From Candidatus Leptovillus affinis (GTDB lineage Bacteria > Chloroflexota > Anaerolineae > Promineifilales > Promineifilaceae), in assembly GCA_016705235.1 (NCBI GenBank), contig JADIYP010000001.1:248001-312000 (forward strand): DNA of 64,000 nt, given 5' to 3'. The notes beneath the pieces were generated by a model. It was not told the DNA's origin. It worked only from the letters and a program-made list of their open reading frames with translations, and did no database searches. Shown here in pieces: positions 32,368-42,883 of this stretch. Positions within the stretch are counted from its first letter, which is position 1; each line of letters starts with the position of its first letter. Position numbers and translations under genes: made by a program.

Positions 32368-33404
32368 GCTGCCCCTCCAACGGTTGCGGTTTGTTGCTGT
32401 AGGCTTTCGGCGGTTATGCGTACGCCATCCCGAATATCCTCCCAACGCCAGCAAGCCGAAAAATGGTCTGGGGCGACAGCTTCCAGCGGCGGATTCTCTT
32501 GCCAACAGCGTTCGATGGCGTAACGACACCGAGGGGCAAAGGGACAGTGGCTTGGCTCTTTGAGAAGATCTGGGGGAAGACCCTGGATGGGGATCAGCCT
32601 TTCTTTCCTTTTGGCGTCAATTTTGGGAAGTGATTCCAGCAAACCAAGGGTATAGGGGTGGCTGGTTTGCCGGTATAGTTGACGGACGGGAGCAGATTCG
32701 ACGATAAAACCGGAGTACATGACGACCACTTTTTCGACGACGCTGGTAACGACGCCTAGATCATGGGTAATCCAGATGATAGCCATGCCCAGTTGCTTGC
32801 GTAGGCGGGTAACCAGGTCGACGATTTGAGCCTGAATGGTTACGTCTAGCGCCGTGGTGGGTTCATCGGCGATGAGCAGGGAGGGATTGCAAGAGAGGGC
32901 CATGGCGATGCCGATGCGCTGTCGTTGGCCGCCTGAAAATTGATGGGGGTAATCTTTTAAGCGATCTTGCGCGTTGGGGATGCCGACGAGGGCCATCATT
33001 TCGGCCGCGCGTTCGCTGGCCTGTTCTTTGTTCATGCCTAAATGCAGTTCAAGCCCTTCGGTCATTTGACGACCAATGGTTAGGACTGGATTTAGAGAGG
33101 TCATTGGGTCTTGGAAAACCATCGCCATTTCGCGGCCGCGAATGTGGCGGACTTCTTCTTTGGAGAGTTTGAGTAGGTCACGGCCGTTAAAGAACACTTT
33201 TCCGGCCTGCACCTGCCCTGGAGGGCTGGCAATCAAACCCATAATCGACAATACGCCGACAGATTTGCCAGACCCACTTTCACCAACAATGGCCATCGCC
33301 TCACCCTCGTTGAGGGTGTAGGAAACGCCGTTTACCGCATGAACAATTCCTTCTTCGGTGTAAAACCGTGTTACCAGATTTTCTACTTCGAGTAAATGGG
33401 CCAT
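32364..33404 (-). CDS. oppD: ABC oligopeptide ATP-binding protein OppD/DppD type
   Basis: A 346-residue ATPase has Walker A GESGSGKSVGVLS, QDPMTSLNPVLTIGRQM, signature FSGGQRQRIGIAMAL, Walker B LLIADEPTTALDV and H-loop ITHDLGVV. The C-terminal CPFAPRCRYAIERC Cys tail follows. It is the first gene of the operon on the minus strand; the start at 33404 is used because MAHLLEVENL opens the family. Coupling to oppF is by an ATGA overlap. Confidence 0.94.
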   Translation of the reverse strand: MAHLLEVENLVTRFYTEEGIVHAVNGVSYTLNEGEAMAIVGESGSGKSVGVLSIMGLIASPPGQVQAGKVFFNGRDLLKLSKEEVRHIRGREMAMVFQDPMTSLNPVLTIGRQMTEGLELHLGMNKEQASERAAEMMALVGIPNAQDRLKDYPHQFSGGQRQRIGIAMALSCNPSLLIADEPTTALDVTIQAQIVDLVTRLRKQLGMAIIWITHDLGVVTSVVEKVVVMYSGFIVESAPVRQLYRQTSHPYTLGLLESLPKIDAKRKERLIPIQGLPPDLLKEPSHCPFAPRCRYAIERCWQENPPLEAVAPDHFSACWRWEDIRDGVRITAESLQQQTATVGGAA

Positions 33405-33775
33405 GATACCCCGTTTGATATGAGATAGTTTGTTAATTTTTTGCGGGATGGGTTGAGCTGTTTCAAACTTGGGGGGTTTTGATTGTTGCGTCAACCATCT
33501 CTCCTCTTGCTGCGGGATAAAACTATACCCGAACAAACGGGACTTAACAAGTTATCAACGCGTGGACGTTGTCATATTGAACCAAAGATGATGTTGAGGC
33601 ATAGTATGCTGATGCGAATTCTATAACAATCGCGCCAGACTGTCAATTGAGAGTCAAATCAGGGATAATTCGGGGTCATGCGCTGTTTTTTGGGGTGTTT
33701 ACCGGACACAAGCGTGATGTGATGGTGGCCTGAATGATGCCAGCCGGCAAATGCGGTTGCGACTGCGGGCAGGTT
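33405..33775. other. Intergenic region between the ABC operon and the histidine kinase
   Basis: This 371-bp gap should hold the promoter of the ABC operon (minus strand). The AT-rich segment 33500-33660 is the likely place, but no -35/-10 pair is convincing. No gene or repeat was noticed. Confidence 0.5.
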
Positions 33776-34963
33776 TTACGGGTGTGGGTTGGGTTGGGGG
33801 AGGAAGATGGTGAAGGTGCTGCCCTGGCCTGGCGCGCTGTTGATGGCGATACGGCCGTTTTGCCTTTCCACCACAAACTTGGCAATGGTTAGCCCCACTC
33901 CCAGGCCGGGGAACAGATACTGACCCCCTTCATGCTCCAGGCGCACGAAAGCGTCGAATATCCGCGCAAAATCTTCGCGGGCAATGCCGATGCCCAGGTC
34001 TGTGACACTGATGGCGATTTCGTCTGGACTGGGACGATAGGCGCGAATGTGAACCGGGTCTCTATCCGGGTTAAACTTAAAACTGTTTTCAATCAATGCC
34101 CGCAGCGCCAAAATTAACGAACGGCGATCCGCAAATATGTCTGGTATACCGGAAGCAATATCCAGCGTGACCAATGCCGCGTCGCCATTCAAGGTTTCCC
34201 GCGCTGCGTTGGAGGCTTCGATCAAAATATCCGGCAGTTTGCTGTAGGTGTATTCGGTCGCCGTAGGGTGCATTTCATACAAAATCAGCAGATCGTTGGT
34301 CAGACCGACCATGGTTTCTACATTGCGCGTGATTGAGCTGAGGGCCATGGGCAGCGATTCGTTTTTTATCGCGCCCTGGTTGATGAGGCTGAGGAATCCT
34401 TTTACGGCCGTTAACGGCGTCCGTAATTCATGCGACAACGTGGCAATAAATTGTGTTCGTAATTCTTCCTGCGCCGCCAAATCGGCATACGCTTTCTCCA
34501 GCGCCGTGTTCTTCACGTTTAGTTCATGAATCACCGCTACATCATTACGACGCAAATGGCCAATGATTTGCCGCAGCAGCGTACGCAGCAGCTGCGGATT
34601 GGTGTGAGCAATGGGCAAAAAGTCTGTGTGATCAATCACCAACGTGTGGCAGTCCGTTCTGGCCCGAATTGTCGCCGTTCGCGTGGTTTCCCCTAAAAAG
34701 GCCATTTCCCCAAAATAAGCGTTCGGTCCCACTGTATCGATCAAAATGTCGATTTCAGGATTGGCATGGACAATAATATCCGCCTCCCCATCCACCAATA
34801 CAAACAAAGATGTCCCCGGATCGCCTTCGTGGCAAATATACGCGCCAGAAGGGTAATACTGTGGCACAGCCGCCTGCAATAACGTTTGAATGTCACTGTG
34901 CCCCAATTCAGGAAACGTCGTCTGTAAAAATGTCATGGAATCCATTTGTGGGATGTTTAGCAT
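33776..34963 (-). CDS. Sensor histidine kinase with N-terminal cyclic-nucleotide-binding domain
   Basis: The 395-residue protein has a cNMP-binding domain (about 20-145: YPSGAYICHEGDPGTSLFVLVDGEADIIV, GEMAFLGETTRTATIRARTDCHTLVI) and a short coiled segment. A HisKA dimerisation helix carries the phospho-acceptor in ATLSHELRTPLTAVKG (about 177). A HATPase domain follows with N-box IENSFKF, G1 VTDLGIGIA and G2 GVGLTIAKFVVERQ. No transmembrane segment is present, so it is a cytoplasmic sensor. No response regulator is adjacent. Confidence 0.92.
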   Translation of the reverse strand: MLNIPQMDSMTFLQTTFPELGHSDIQTLLQAAVPQYYPSGAYICHEGDPGTSLFVLVDGEADIIVHANPEIDILIDTVGPNAYFGEMAFLGETTRTATIRARTDCHTLVIDHTDFLPIAHTNPQLLRTLLRQIIGHLRRNDVAVIHELNVKNTALEKAYADLAAQEELRTQFIATLSHELRTPLTAVKGFLSLINQGAIKNESLPMALSSITRNVETMVGLTNDLLILYEMHPTATEYTYSKLPDILIEASNAARETLNGDAALVTLDIASGIPDIFADRRSLILALRALIENSFKFNPDRDPVHIRAYRPSPDEIAISVTDLGIGIAREDFARIFDAFVRLEHEGGQYLFPGLGVGLTIAKFVVERQNGRIAINSAPGQGSTFTIFLPQPNPHP

Positions 34964-35516
34964 ACTGCCCTCGTTTTACACAATTTGTTTGTTGCTGGAC
35001 GCCAGGCCCACAGCGATGTAGAAAACATTCTAACAAGGCCTCCTGGCCGTTGGGGGATTTATTTACGCGAATTTCACCACAGCCCTGTTTAACCATCTTT
35101 TTTTATGCCCCGTTCACAAAGCGCCCACACATAAACTCCGCTGCGTTTCCACTCTGGCATGAACAATTTCCGGCGCGCAACGCCTTCAATCTGGAAGCGT
35201 GGCAATCAGGCAACTGCTCGATTTTCTGGGTCTTTAGGATTTCTTGGGGTCGGGCGCGAAGCGTGTTGCGTGAGGTCTCTCTGGTCACGCAACACGCTTC
35301 ACGCAGCATTGGGTGCCAATCCCCTGAATTCCTGAAGAACCGATTTTCTAACCGCTATCCGCCATATCCCCTCTATATTAAAAGGGGTTCCCTATGCTAT
35401 AATGTGCCCGACACTTACTTCAGCTCCTAAATCAGACTAACATCCCAACCTCACCTCAGCAAAACAACATCATTATCGGCGATTTGTTTTTAGTCACGAC
35501 CCTCAAGGATTTGTGC
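34964..35516. other. Intergenic region between divergent kinase and BTAD regulator
   Basis: The 553-bp gap contains a MITE family A copy (35228-35341) and, nearer the regulator, AT-rich sequence with TATATTAAAAGG / TATGCTATAATG (35374-35404). TATAAT near 35398 is a good -10 candidate for the + strand gene. No coding sequence was recognised. Confidence 0.5.
35228..35341. mobile_element. MITE family A, copy 3 (inverted; 8-bp target duplication)
   Basis: Starts GGGTCTTTAGGATTTC and ends with the inverse of GGTTCTTCAGGAATTC, with the same inner GCGTGTTGCGTGAGG palindrome as the other two copies but opposite orientation. The flanks GATTTTCT at 35220-35227 and 35342-35349 are an exact duplication. 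Confidence 0.85.
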
Positions 35517-36365
35517 ATGGCTCTTTTGCATATTCAAGCTTTTGGCAAGCTTCAAATGCAGTACCAGGACAAAACCACAACAACGTTTCCTACCCGTCAC
35601 GTCGAAGCGCTCTTCGGCTATCTGCTCTTGTACCCTGAGACAGAACATCACCGCGAAAAATTAATCGAATTGCTCTGGCCAGATGGCTCGCCAGATAATG
35701 CCCGCGCTCGTTTAAGCACGGCCGTCTGGCGCTTACGCTCGGTTTTCGATAGTCTGGGTTTAGACACGGCCGTTTACCTCCCTGCTTCTCGTGATTGGAT
35801 AGCCTTCACCCCGACACGGCCGTATTCCTGCGACCTGGCCCAATTTGAGCAAGCCCTGACCCAGGCCAGCCAGACCCGAAATGAGACACTGCGCGAACAA
35901 TGCCTGCAAACGGCCGTTGCCCTTTATCGCGGCGACTTGTTCGACGGCCTCTACCCCGACTGGATACTCATCGCCCGCGAACAATTTGCCCGCCGCTTCC
36001 TCCAGGCGCTCGGCGAATTGATGGCTGCCTGCCTAGCCCGCCACGCCTACGCCGAAGCCCTGGCCCACGGCCAAACCATCCTCGCCGCCGACCCCCTGCG
36101 TGAAGAAGTCTACCGCGCCCTTATGCTGTGCTACTGGCGGCTCGGTCAACCCGGCCAGGCCATCCAACAATTCCACCAATGCGCGCGCCTTCTCCTCGAA
36201 GAACTCCACATCCTCCCGCTCCCCGAAACCCGCGCCCTCTACCAGGAACTCCTCGACCAACGCCTTCAACACCCCCATACCACCACCGACCCGGCCATCA
36301 ACGCCGCCTATCATGACTTCCTCCGCGCCGGCGAAACCCTTAACTCTCTCCTCGATTCTCGTTAA
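35517..36365 (+). CDS. BTAD-domain (SARP/AfsR-like) transcriptional regulator
   Basis: A 282-residue protein has an N-terminal winged-helix DNA-binding domain (MALLHIQAFGKLQMQYQDK ... RHVEALFGYLLLYPETEHHREKLIELLWPDGSPDNARARLSTAVWRLRSVF, about 1-95). A bacterial transcriptional activation domain of TPR-like helices follows (CDLAQFEQAL to LHILPLPETRALYQELLDQ). It lacks the NB-ARC ATPase and long TPR tail of full AfsR-type proteins. It is the nearest regulator upstream of the contractile injection cluster and may control it, but 640 bp of repeats lie between. The start at 35517 was chosen over 35484 by domain onset. Confidence 0.88.
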   Translation: MALLHIQAFGKLQMQYQDKTTTTFPTRHVEALFGYLLLYPETEHHREKLIELLWPDGSPDNARARLSTAVWRLRSVFDSLGLDTAVYLPASRDWIAFTPTRPYSCDLAQFEQALTQASQTRNETLREQCLQTAVALYRGDLFDGLYPDWILIAREQFARRFLQALGELMAACLARHAYAEALAHGQTILAADPLREEVYRALMLCYWRLGQPGQAIQQFHQCARLLLEELHILPLPETRALYQELLDQRLQHPHTTTDPAINAAYHDFLRAGETLNSLLDSR

Positions 36366-36380
36366 GAAACCGCCTAAGAC

Positions 36381-36797
36381 TAGAGACGCAGTAGTTAAAA
36401 AACCTTAACGCAAAGGTGCAAAGAGGCAAAAGGCGCAAGGCGCAAAGTTTCTGTTTTCTGAACCACCTTTTGGATCAGGGTTTGGACCATCAACAACAAG
36501 AAAAGCCTCTGCGCCTTTGCTCCTTTGCGTTCTTTGGGTTCGTTCAAAAATGAGTTTGGACTTTGGGAGACTGGAGATTAGTTTGTAGCCGCGGTATCCT
36601 TACCGCGCTCTGGAAAATACGCGGTAAGGATACCGCGGCTACGAGGCTAGAGATGCAGTAGTTAAAAAAACCTTAACGCAAAGGGGCAAAGAGGCAAAAG
36701 GCGCAAAGTTTCTGTTTTCTGAACCACCTTTTGGATCAGGGTTTGGACCATCAACAACAAGAAAAGCCTCTGCGCCTTTGCTCCTTTGCGTTCTTTG
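36381..36797. repeat. Direct repeat pair of about 150 bp flanking a perfect hairpin
   Basis: 36381-36537 and 36648-36797 are nearly identical. Each begins with TTAACGCAAAGG-type words and ends with the inverse CCTTTGCGTT, so each copy can fold into a long imperfect hairpin. 36838-36880 adds CCAATCTCC repeats. The block fills the gap between the regulator and the injection cluster. Confidence 0.8.
36585..36642. repeat. 58-bp hairpin with perfect 23-bp arms, related to MITE family B core
   Basis: GTAGCCGCGGTATCCTTACC starts one arm and its exact inverse ends the other. The arm matches the inner palindrome of the MITE B copies at 16158 and 41114 but lacks their AGCAGT ends. Confidence 0.75.
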
Positions 36798-37002
36798 CGT
36801 TAGGTTTTTTACTTTTTTAAACTACTGAGATTCGAGACATTCAGTCTCCAGGCCCCAATCTCCAATCTCCAATTTCCGATTCCCCCGCCTTGTGAGACTT
36901 TTGTGAGACTCGCCTTCTACAATGGCCGTGACCGAAAAATGTAACGGCCGTTTCCCCCCTCATCTCTCCCCACACGGCCGTCTTAACCCAACAGGACCAT
37001 CT

Positions 37003-37220
37003 ATGGACGACGATTCAGACGACGCCATGATCGGCTTTGAAAAAGAAGCTCATTCCTTTGTCATCCGCATCTGGAAAGAACCCACCGGCGAAACCGGCGA
37101 GTGGCGCGGCTGGATCAACCACGTCCAAACCGGCCAACGCCACTACTTCCGCAGTCCGGCAGCCATCAGCCCCATCATTGCCGATTACCTCCACAACCAA
37201 CAAGAGGCAGTAGAAGGCAA

Positions 37221-37224
<4 letters not shown>
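37003..37224 (+). CDS. Small conserved protein at the head of the eCIS operon
   Basis: The 73-residue acidic protein reads MDDDSDDAMIGFEKEAHSFVIRIW..., then GETGEWRGWINHVQTGQRHYF and a C-terminal helix. Similar short proteins of the form HSFVIRIWxExxGExxEWRGxIxHV occur beside contractile injection ATPases, as far as I recall; no function is known. It overlaps the ATPase start by ATGA, so the two are co-translated. Confidence 0.7.
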
Positions 37225-39396
<2,172 letters not shown>

Positions 39397-39451
39397 CTAT
39401 CTCCGCGCCCTCCGCGCCCTCCGTGATGAATCTCTCTCACTCGGAGGTTGT

Positions 39452-40138
39452 ATGCCCGCCGAATATCAGTTAGACGACAAGAAAAATGTGAACCGGCCGG
39501 AACGAAAAACGGCCGTACCCGAAAAAGCCGCCGACCCGCTCACCCGGGACCAGATTCACAACCGGCTGGACAGCAGCGCCGTTACCCAGATGCAGCAGAC
39601 GTTGGGCAACACGGCCGTGCAGCGTGTATTAGCCCAGCGCAGCGGCAGCGGCGGCGGGGGCGAGGTGGATGAGGAAACGGCCGTTGCCATCAACCAGCAG
39701 CGCGGCAGCGGCGGCAGCCTGGATGCCGGCATGGCCCAAAAAGCCGGGCAAACGATGGGGCAGGATTTCAGCGATGTCACCATCCACACCGACGCCCAGG
39801 CCGACCATCTCAGCCGCCAACTGGGCGCGGAAGCCTTCACCACCGGCAGCGACGTCTTCTTCCGCGAAGGAGCCTATGACCCGGCTTCCAGCGACGGCCA
39901 ACACCTGATCGCCCACGAACTAACCCATGTGGCGCAGCAAGGCGCATCTGCCCCCAATGTACAGGGCAAGCTCACCGTCAACGACCCCAACGACCGCTTC
40001 GAACATCAGGCCGACAGCGTCGCCGACACGGTGATGAACCAGCCTGAAGAAGAGGAAGAAGAACTGCAACTGCAAGAAGTCGAAGAAGAGGAAGAAATCC
40101 AGATGCAGGAAATACCCGAAGAGGAAGAGCTGATGTAG
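39452..40138 (+). CDS. DUF4157 eCIS core protein with acidic tail
   Basis: The 228-residue protein has an N-terminal disordered region with the motif AVTQMQQTLGNTAVQRVLAQ (43-62) shared with two other genes in the cluster. The DUF4157 domain (88-165) follows, with FSDVTIHTDAQADHLSRQLGAEAFTTGSDVFFREG and a zinc-peptidase-like HELTH at 155-159, then VNDPNDRFEHQADSVADTV. The last 30 residues are almost all Glu/Gln/Leu/Ile. DUF4157 proteins are characteristic of eCIS loci and often fuse to toxins; this one has no toxin domain. GGAGG precedes the ATG. Confidence 0.88.
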   Translation: MPAEYQLDDKKNVNRPERKTAVPEKAADPLTRDQIHNRLDSSAVTQMQQTLGNTAVQRVLAQRSGSGGGGEVDEETAVAINQQRGSGGSLDAGMAQKAGQTMGQDFSDVTIHTDAQADHLSRQLGAEAFTTGSDVFFREGAYDPASSDGQHLIAHELTHVAQQGASAPNVQGKLTVNDPNDRFEHQADSVADTVMNQPEEEEEELQLQEVEEEEEIQMQEIPEEEELM

Positions 40139-40156
40139 GCAGCCGGGAATTAGCCC

Positions 40157-40999
40157 ATGATTACAGACTTGGACCAAACCATCAAAAAGCTGCTTATCGA
40201 GGAAATGCCCATTAAAAACGGCGAAATCGACGTGAAATTCGAGCAGCCAACGCGCGAATGGAGCGCGAAGCTGGCAAAGCCAACGGTGAATTTTTTCCTC
40301 TACGACGTGCGGGAGAACAATACCTTGCGCCAGCACCAATGGCAGCCCGTCATGGATGGGAACGGCCGTCCCGCCGACCCCGCCGCCCGCAAACGCACCC
40401 CTTTCCGCGTGGATTGCACCTACATGCTCACCACCTGGGCCACCGACCCCGGCGACGAGCACCGGCTGCTGACGCGCTGCCTGCTGGCTCTTTTCCGCCA
40501 TCCCATCCTGCCGGAAGACCGCCTCGTCGGCAGCCTGCAAAACCCGACCTTTGAGCTGCAAGCCCGGCTGGCGGCCCACGACAAGCTGACGAACCCCGCC
40601 GAAGTGTGGAGCGCGCTGGACAACGAATTACGGCCGTCTGTCTCTTACATCGTCACCCTGGCGCTGGACCCGTGGACGGCCGTTACCGGCCCCGCCGTGC
40701 ATTCCTTCACCATGCGCCTGGGCCAATCTGAAAATCCAAGACGGCAGGAAATGGACAGGGAAACGGCCGTCGCCACCAACATCATCGGCGGCACGCTCCT
40801 GAAAGGCGCGCAGCCCCAAAGCGGCATCGACGTGGCCCTGAAAGGCACTGGTTTTATGGAGACGACGGATGAGAACGGCCGTTACCGTTTCCACGGCGTG
40901 CCCGCCGGCAGCTACACCTTGCTCGCCTGGTCCGGCAAAGGCAAACCACAAGAAAAGAAAATCACCGTCCCCGCCGGAGACTACGACGTGGAACTATGA
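40157..40999 (+). CDS. DUF4255 tail-cap-like protein with C-terminal carboxypeptidase-regulatory domain
   Basis: The 280-residue protein has a DUF4255 domain (1-190: MITDLDQTIKKLLIEEMPIKNGEIDVKFEQPTREWSAKLAKPTVNFFLYDVREN, then TCYMLTTWATDPGDEHRLLTRCLLALFRHP). A beta-sandwich follows (210-280: IIGGTLLKGAQPQSGIDVALKGTGFMETTDENGRYRFHGVPAGSYTLLA) of the CarboxypepD_reg type. DUF4255 proteins correspond to Afp16/tail-terminator proteins that cap the tube of contractile injection systems. The added beta domain could decorate the distal end. It lies 18 bp after the DUF4157 gene. Confidence 0.87.
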   Translation: MITDLDQTIKKLLIEEMPIKNGEIDVKFEQPTREWSAKLAKPTVNFFLYDVRENNTLRQHQWQPVMDGNGRPADPAARKRTPFRVDCTYMLTTWATDPGDEHRLLTRCLLALFRHPILPEDRLVGSLQNPTFELQARLAAHDKLTNPAEVWSALDNELRPSVSYIVTLALDPWTAVTGPAVHSFTMRLGQSENPRRQEMDRETAVATNIIGGTLLKGAQPQSGIDVALKGTGFMETTDENGRYRFHGVPAGSYTLLAWSGKGKPQEKKITVPAGDYDVEL

Positions 41000-41041
41000 A
41001 CGAACAATTAGTCTACAGATTGCGCAGATTTGTAACTATTT

Positions 41042-41107
41042 ACCACGGAGGCACTGAGGACACAGAGTTTATGTAGACCCTCCATGTTCTCCACGCCTCC
41101 GTGGTGA
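41042..41107. repeat. CCACGGAGGCA inverted repeat
   Basis: TACCACGGAGGCACTGAGGAC and the inverse CCACGCCTCCGTGGTGAA form a stem of roughly 20 bp, similar to 49643-49713. It lies after the DUF4255 gene. Confidence 0.7.
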
Positions 41108-41113
41108 AATCCT

Positions 41114-41218
41114 AGCAGTTTGTCGGAAAAGTACCCGTAGCCGCGGTTTCTTACCGCGTCTTCCAGAGGCGGGGTAAGGATACCCCGGCTACAAAAAGAG
41201 GTTCTCCGACAGACTGCT
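41114..41218. mobile_element. MITE family B, copy 2 (105 bp, TA target duplication)
   Basis: An inverted copy of 16158-16262 with ends AGCAGTTTGTCGG and CCGACAGACTGCT, flanked by TA (41113-41114 and 41218-41219). The inner arms GTAGCCGCGG / CCCCGGCTAC flank TTACCGCGTCTTCCAGAGGC. It is inserted in the spacer between cap and sheath genes, next to an inverted ATCCGTGTTTATCC word. Confidence 0.85.
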
Positions 41219-41393
41219 AGAGAGGCTTAGCAATTACGCAGATTTTTAGAATCTTGGCAATCTATAGACCCCGTACCCAATCCATGAACAGACAACAAGT
41301 CCGCAAAAACCGCGCCCCGCCGGGGCTGCCCACAACCGAAAATCCGTGTTTATCCGTGTGCATCCGCGTCCTATTTTTTTAAGGAGAAAGAAA

Positions 41394-42734
41394 ATGCCTG
41401 TAAGTTACGCATCCCCCGGTGTCTACGTCGAAGAAGTCGACCGTGGCACCAAACCTATTCAAGCCGTTGGCACATCGACTGCCGCCTTTGTGGGCATCAC
41501 CGCCGAGGCCAGCCGCAAAGTATTAGACCCGGCAACCGGCGAGCGCGTACCCGTGGAATCGCGCGTCAACGTCGCCACCCTGGTCACCAACTGGACCCAG
41601 TTCACCGACACATTTGGCGGCTTTGTTCAGGGCGCTTACCTGCCCGACGCTGTGTACGGCTATTTCGCCAATGGCGGCGGCCCTTGCTACATCGTCAGCC
41701 TGCGCGCCCTGAACGAGATGGCCGCTGAAAAAGCCTCGTCGTCCCGTTCCCGCAGCGCCGCCAAGAAAAAGGATGAAGGCGGCGAAGCCGAAGCCGCGCC
41801 GCCACCGGCCGCGCCAACTGTTGGCCCATTAACGGCCGTCGACTTCATCGGCGATGTGGCCGACCGCACCGGCATCAATGGCCTGGAAGCGCTCGACGAC
41901 GTCAGCCTGGTCCTCTGCCCCGACCTCATGGCCGGGTATGATGGTTCCAGCGCCGCCAAAGAGATGGTGAAACAGGTGCAAACGGCCGTCATCGCCCACT
42001 GCGAAAACCTGAAATACCGCTTTGCCATCCTGGACACGCCGCCCGGCCTCAACGCCCAGCAGGTCAAAGAATGGCGCAATTACGTCAACTTCGATTCCGC
42101 CTACGCCGCCATGTACTACCCCTGGATCGAAGTCGCCGACCTCAGCGACAGCCCGCAAACCAGCAAACTCATCCCGCCCAGCGGCCACATGGTCGGCATC
42201 TACAACCGCACAGACAGCGAGCGCGGCGTCCACAAAGCCCCGGCCAACGAAGTTGTCCTCGGCGCAACCAACCTGGAAATCACTCTCACCAAGGGCGAGC
42301 AAGACACCCTGAACCCCATCGGCGTCAACTGCATCCGCGCTTTTCCCGGCCGTGGGATTCGCGTTTGGGGCGCGCGCACCCTCAGCAGCGATGGCTCCTG
42401 GCGGTACATCAACGTGCGCCGCCTCTTCATCATGGTCGGCGCGTCGCTGGAAGCCAATATGGGCTGGGTGGTCTTTGAACCCAACGACAGCACCCTTTGG
42501 GCCAAAGTGCGCCGCGACGTCACCTCGTTCCTGCGGCTGATATGGCGCAGCGGGGCCTTGTTTGGCGCAACGCCAGAACAGGCGTTTTATGTTAAATGTG
42601 ATGAGGAACTGAACCCGACCGAAGTGCGCGATCTGGGCCAGTTGATCATTGAAATTGGCCTGGCTCCGGTGAAACCGGCCGAATTTGTCATCTTCCGCCT
42701 CAGCCAATGGGCCGGCGCGAATGCAGAAGCGTAA
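41394..42734 (+). CDS. Contractile tail sheath protein
   Basis: A 446-residue protein starts MPVSYASPGVYVEEVDRGTKPIQAVGTSTAAFVGIT, the sheath N-terminus. Its middle region has VSLVLCPDLMAGYDG, AMYYPWIEVAD and PPSGHMVGIYNRTDSERGVHKAPANEVVLGATNLEITLTKGEQDTLNPIGVNCIRAFPGRGIRVWGARTLSSDGSWRYINVRRL. The C-terminus reads VKCDEELNPTEVRDLGQLIIEIGLAPVKPAEFVIFRLSQW, as in Afp2-4 and gp18-like sheath proteins. It has an Ala/Lys-rich insertion near 115-145. AAGGAGAAAG lies just upstream. It polymerises around the tube and contracts to drive it. Confidence 0.96.
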   Translation: MPVSYASPGVYVEEVDRGTKPIQAVGTSTAAFVGITAEASRKVLDPATGERVPVESRVNVATLVTNWTQFTDTFGGFVQGAYLPDAVYGYFANGGGPCYIVSLRALNEMAAEKASSSRSRSAAKKKDEGGEAEAAPPPAAPTVGPLTAVDFIGDVADRTGINGLEALDDVSLVLCPDLMAGYDGSSAAKEMVKQVQTAVIAHCENLKYRFAILDTPPGLNAQQVKEWRNYVNFDSAYAAMYYPWIEVADLSDSPQTSKLIPPSGHMVGIYNRTDSERGVHKAPANEVVLGATNLEITLTKGEQDTLNPIGVNCIRAFPGRGIRVWGARTLSSDGSWRYINVRRLFIMVGASLEANMGWVVFEPNDSTLWAKVRRDVTSFLRLIWRSGALFGATPEQAFYVKCDEELNPTEVRDLGQLIIEIGLAPVKPAEFVIFRLSQWAGANAEA

Positions 42735-42757
42735 CGACAAACGGGCGATCTATATAA

Positions 42758-42848
42758 AGACCCTAAGGGTTTGACCTCGAGTACCTGTAGACCCTAAGGG
42801 TTTGACCTCGGGCATTTTTATTGCAAGCGATGAAAACCCTTAGGGTCT
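42758..42848. repeat. Two direct and one inverted copy of AGACCCTAAGGGTTT between sheath and tube genes
   Basis: AGACCCTAAGGGTTT occurs at 42758-42772 and 42789-42803, and its inverse AAACCCTTAGGGTCT at 42834-42848. Either direct copy can pair with the inverse one, so two alternative hairpins are possible in the leader of the tube gene. The word also forms the 3341-3375 hairpin (with one base changed). A role in setting the sheath-to-tube ratio is possible. Confidence 0.7.
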
Positions 42849-42883
42849 TCTGAAGAACCTGTTTATAAACAAGGAGATTAAAA

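Noticed and set aside
41339..41372. Start of the sheath protein at 41346
   Set aside because: This stretch is the dispersed ATCCGTGTTTATCC repeat; the ribosome site and sheath N-terminus place the start at 41394.
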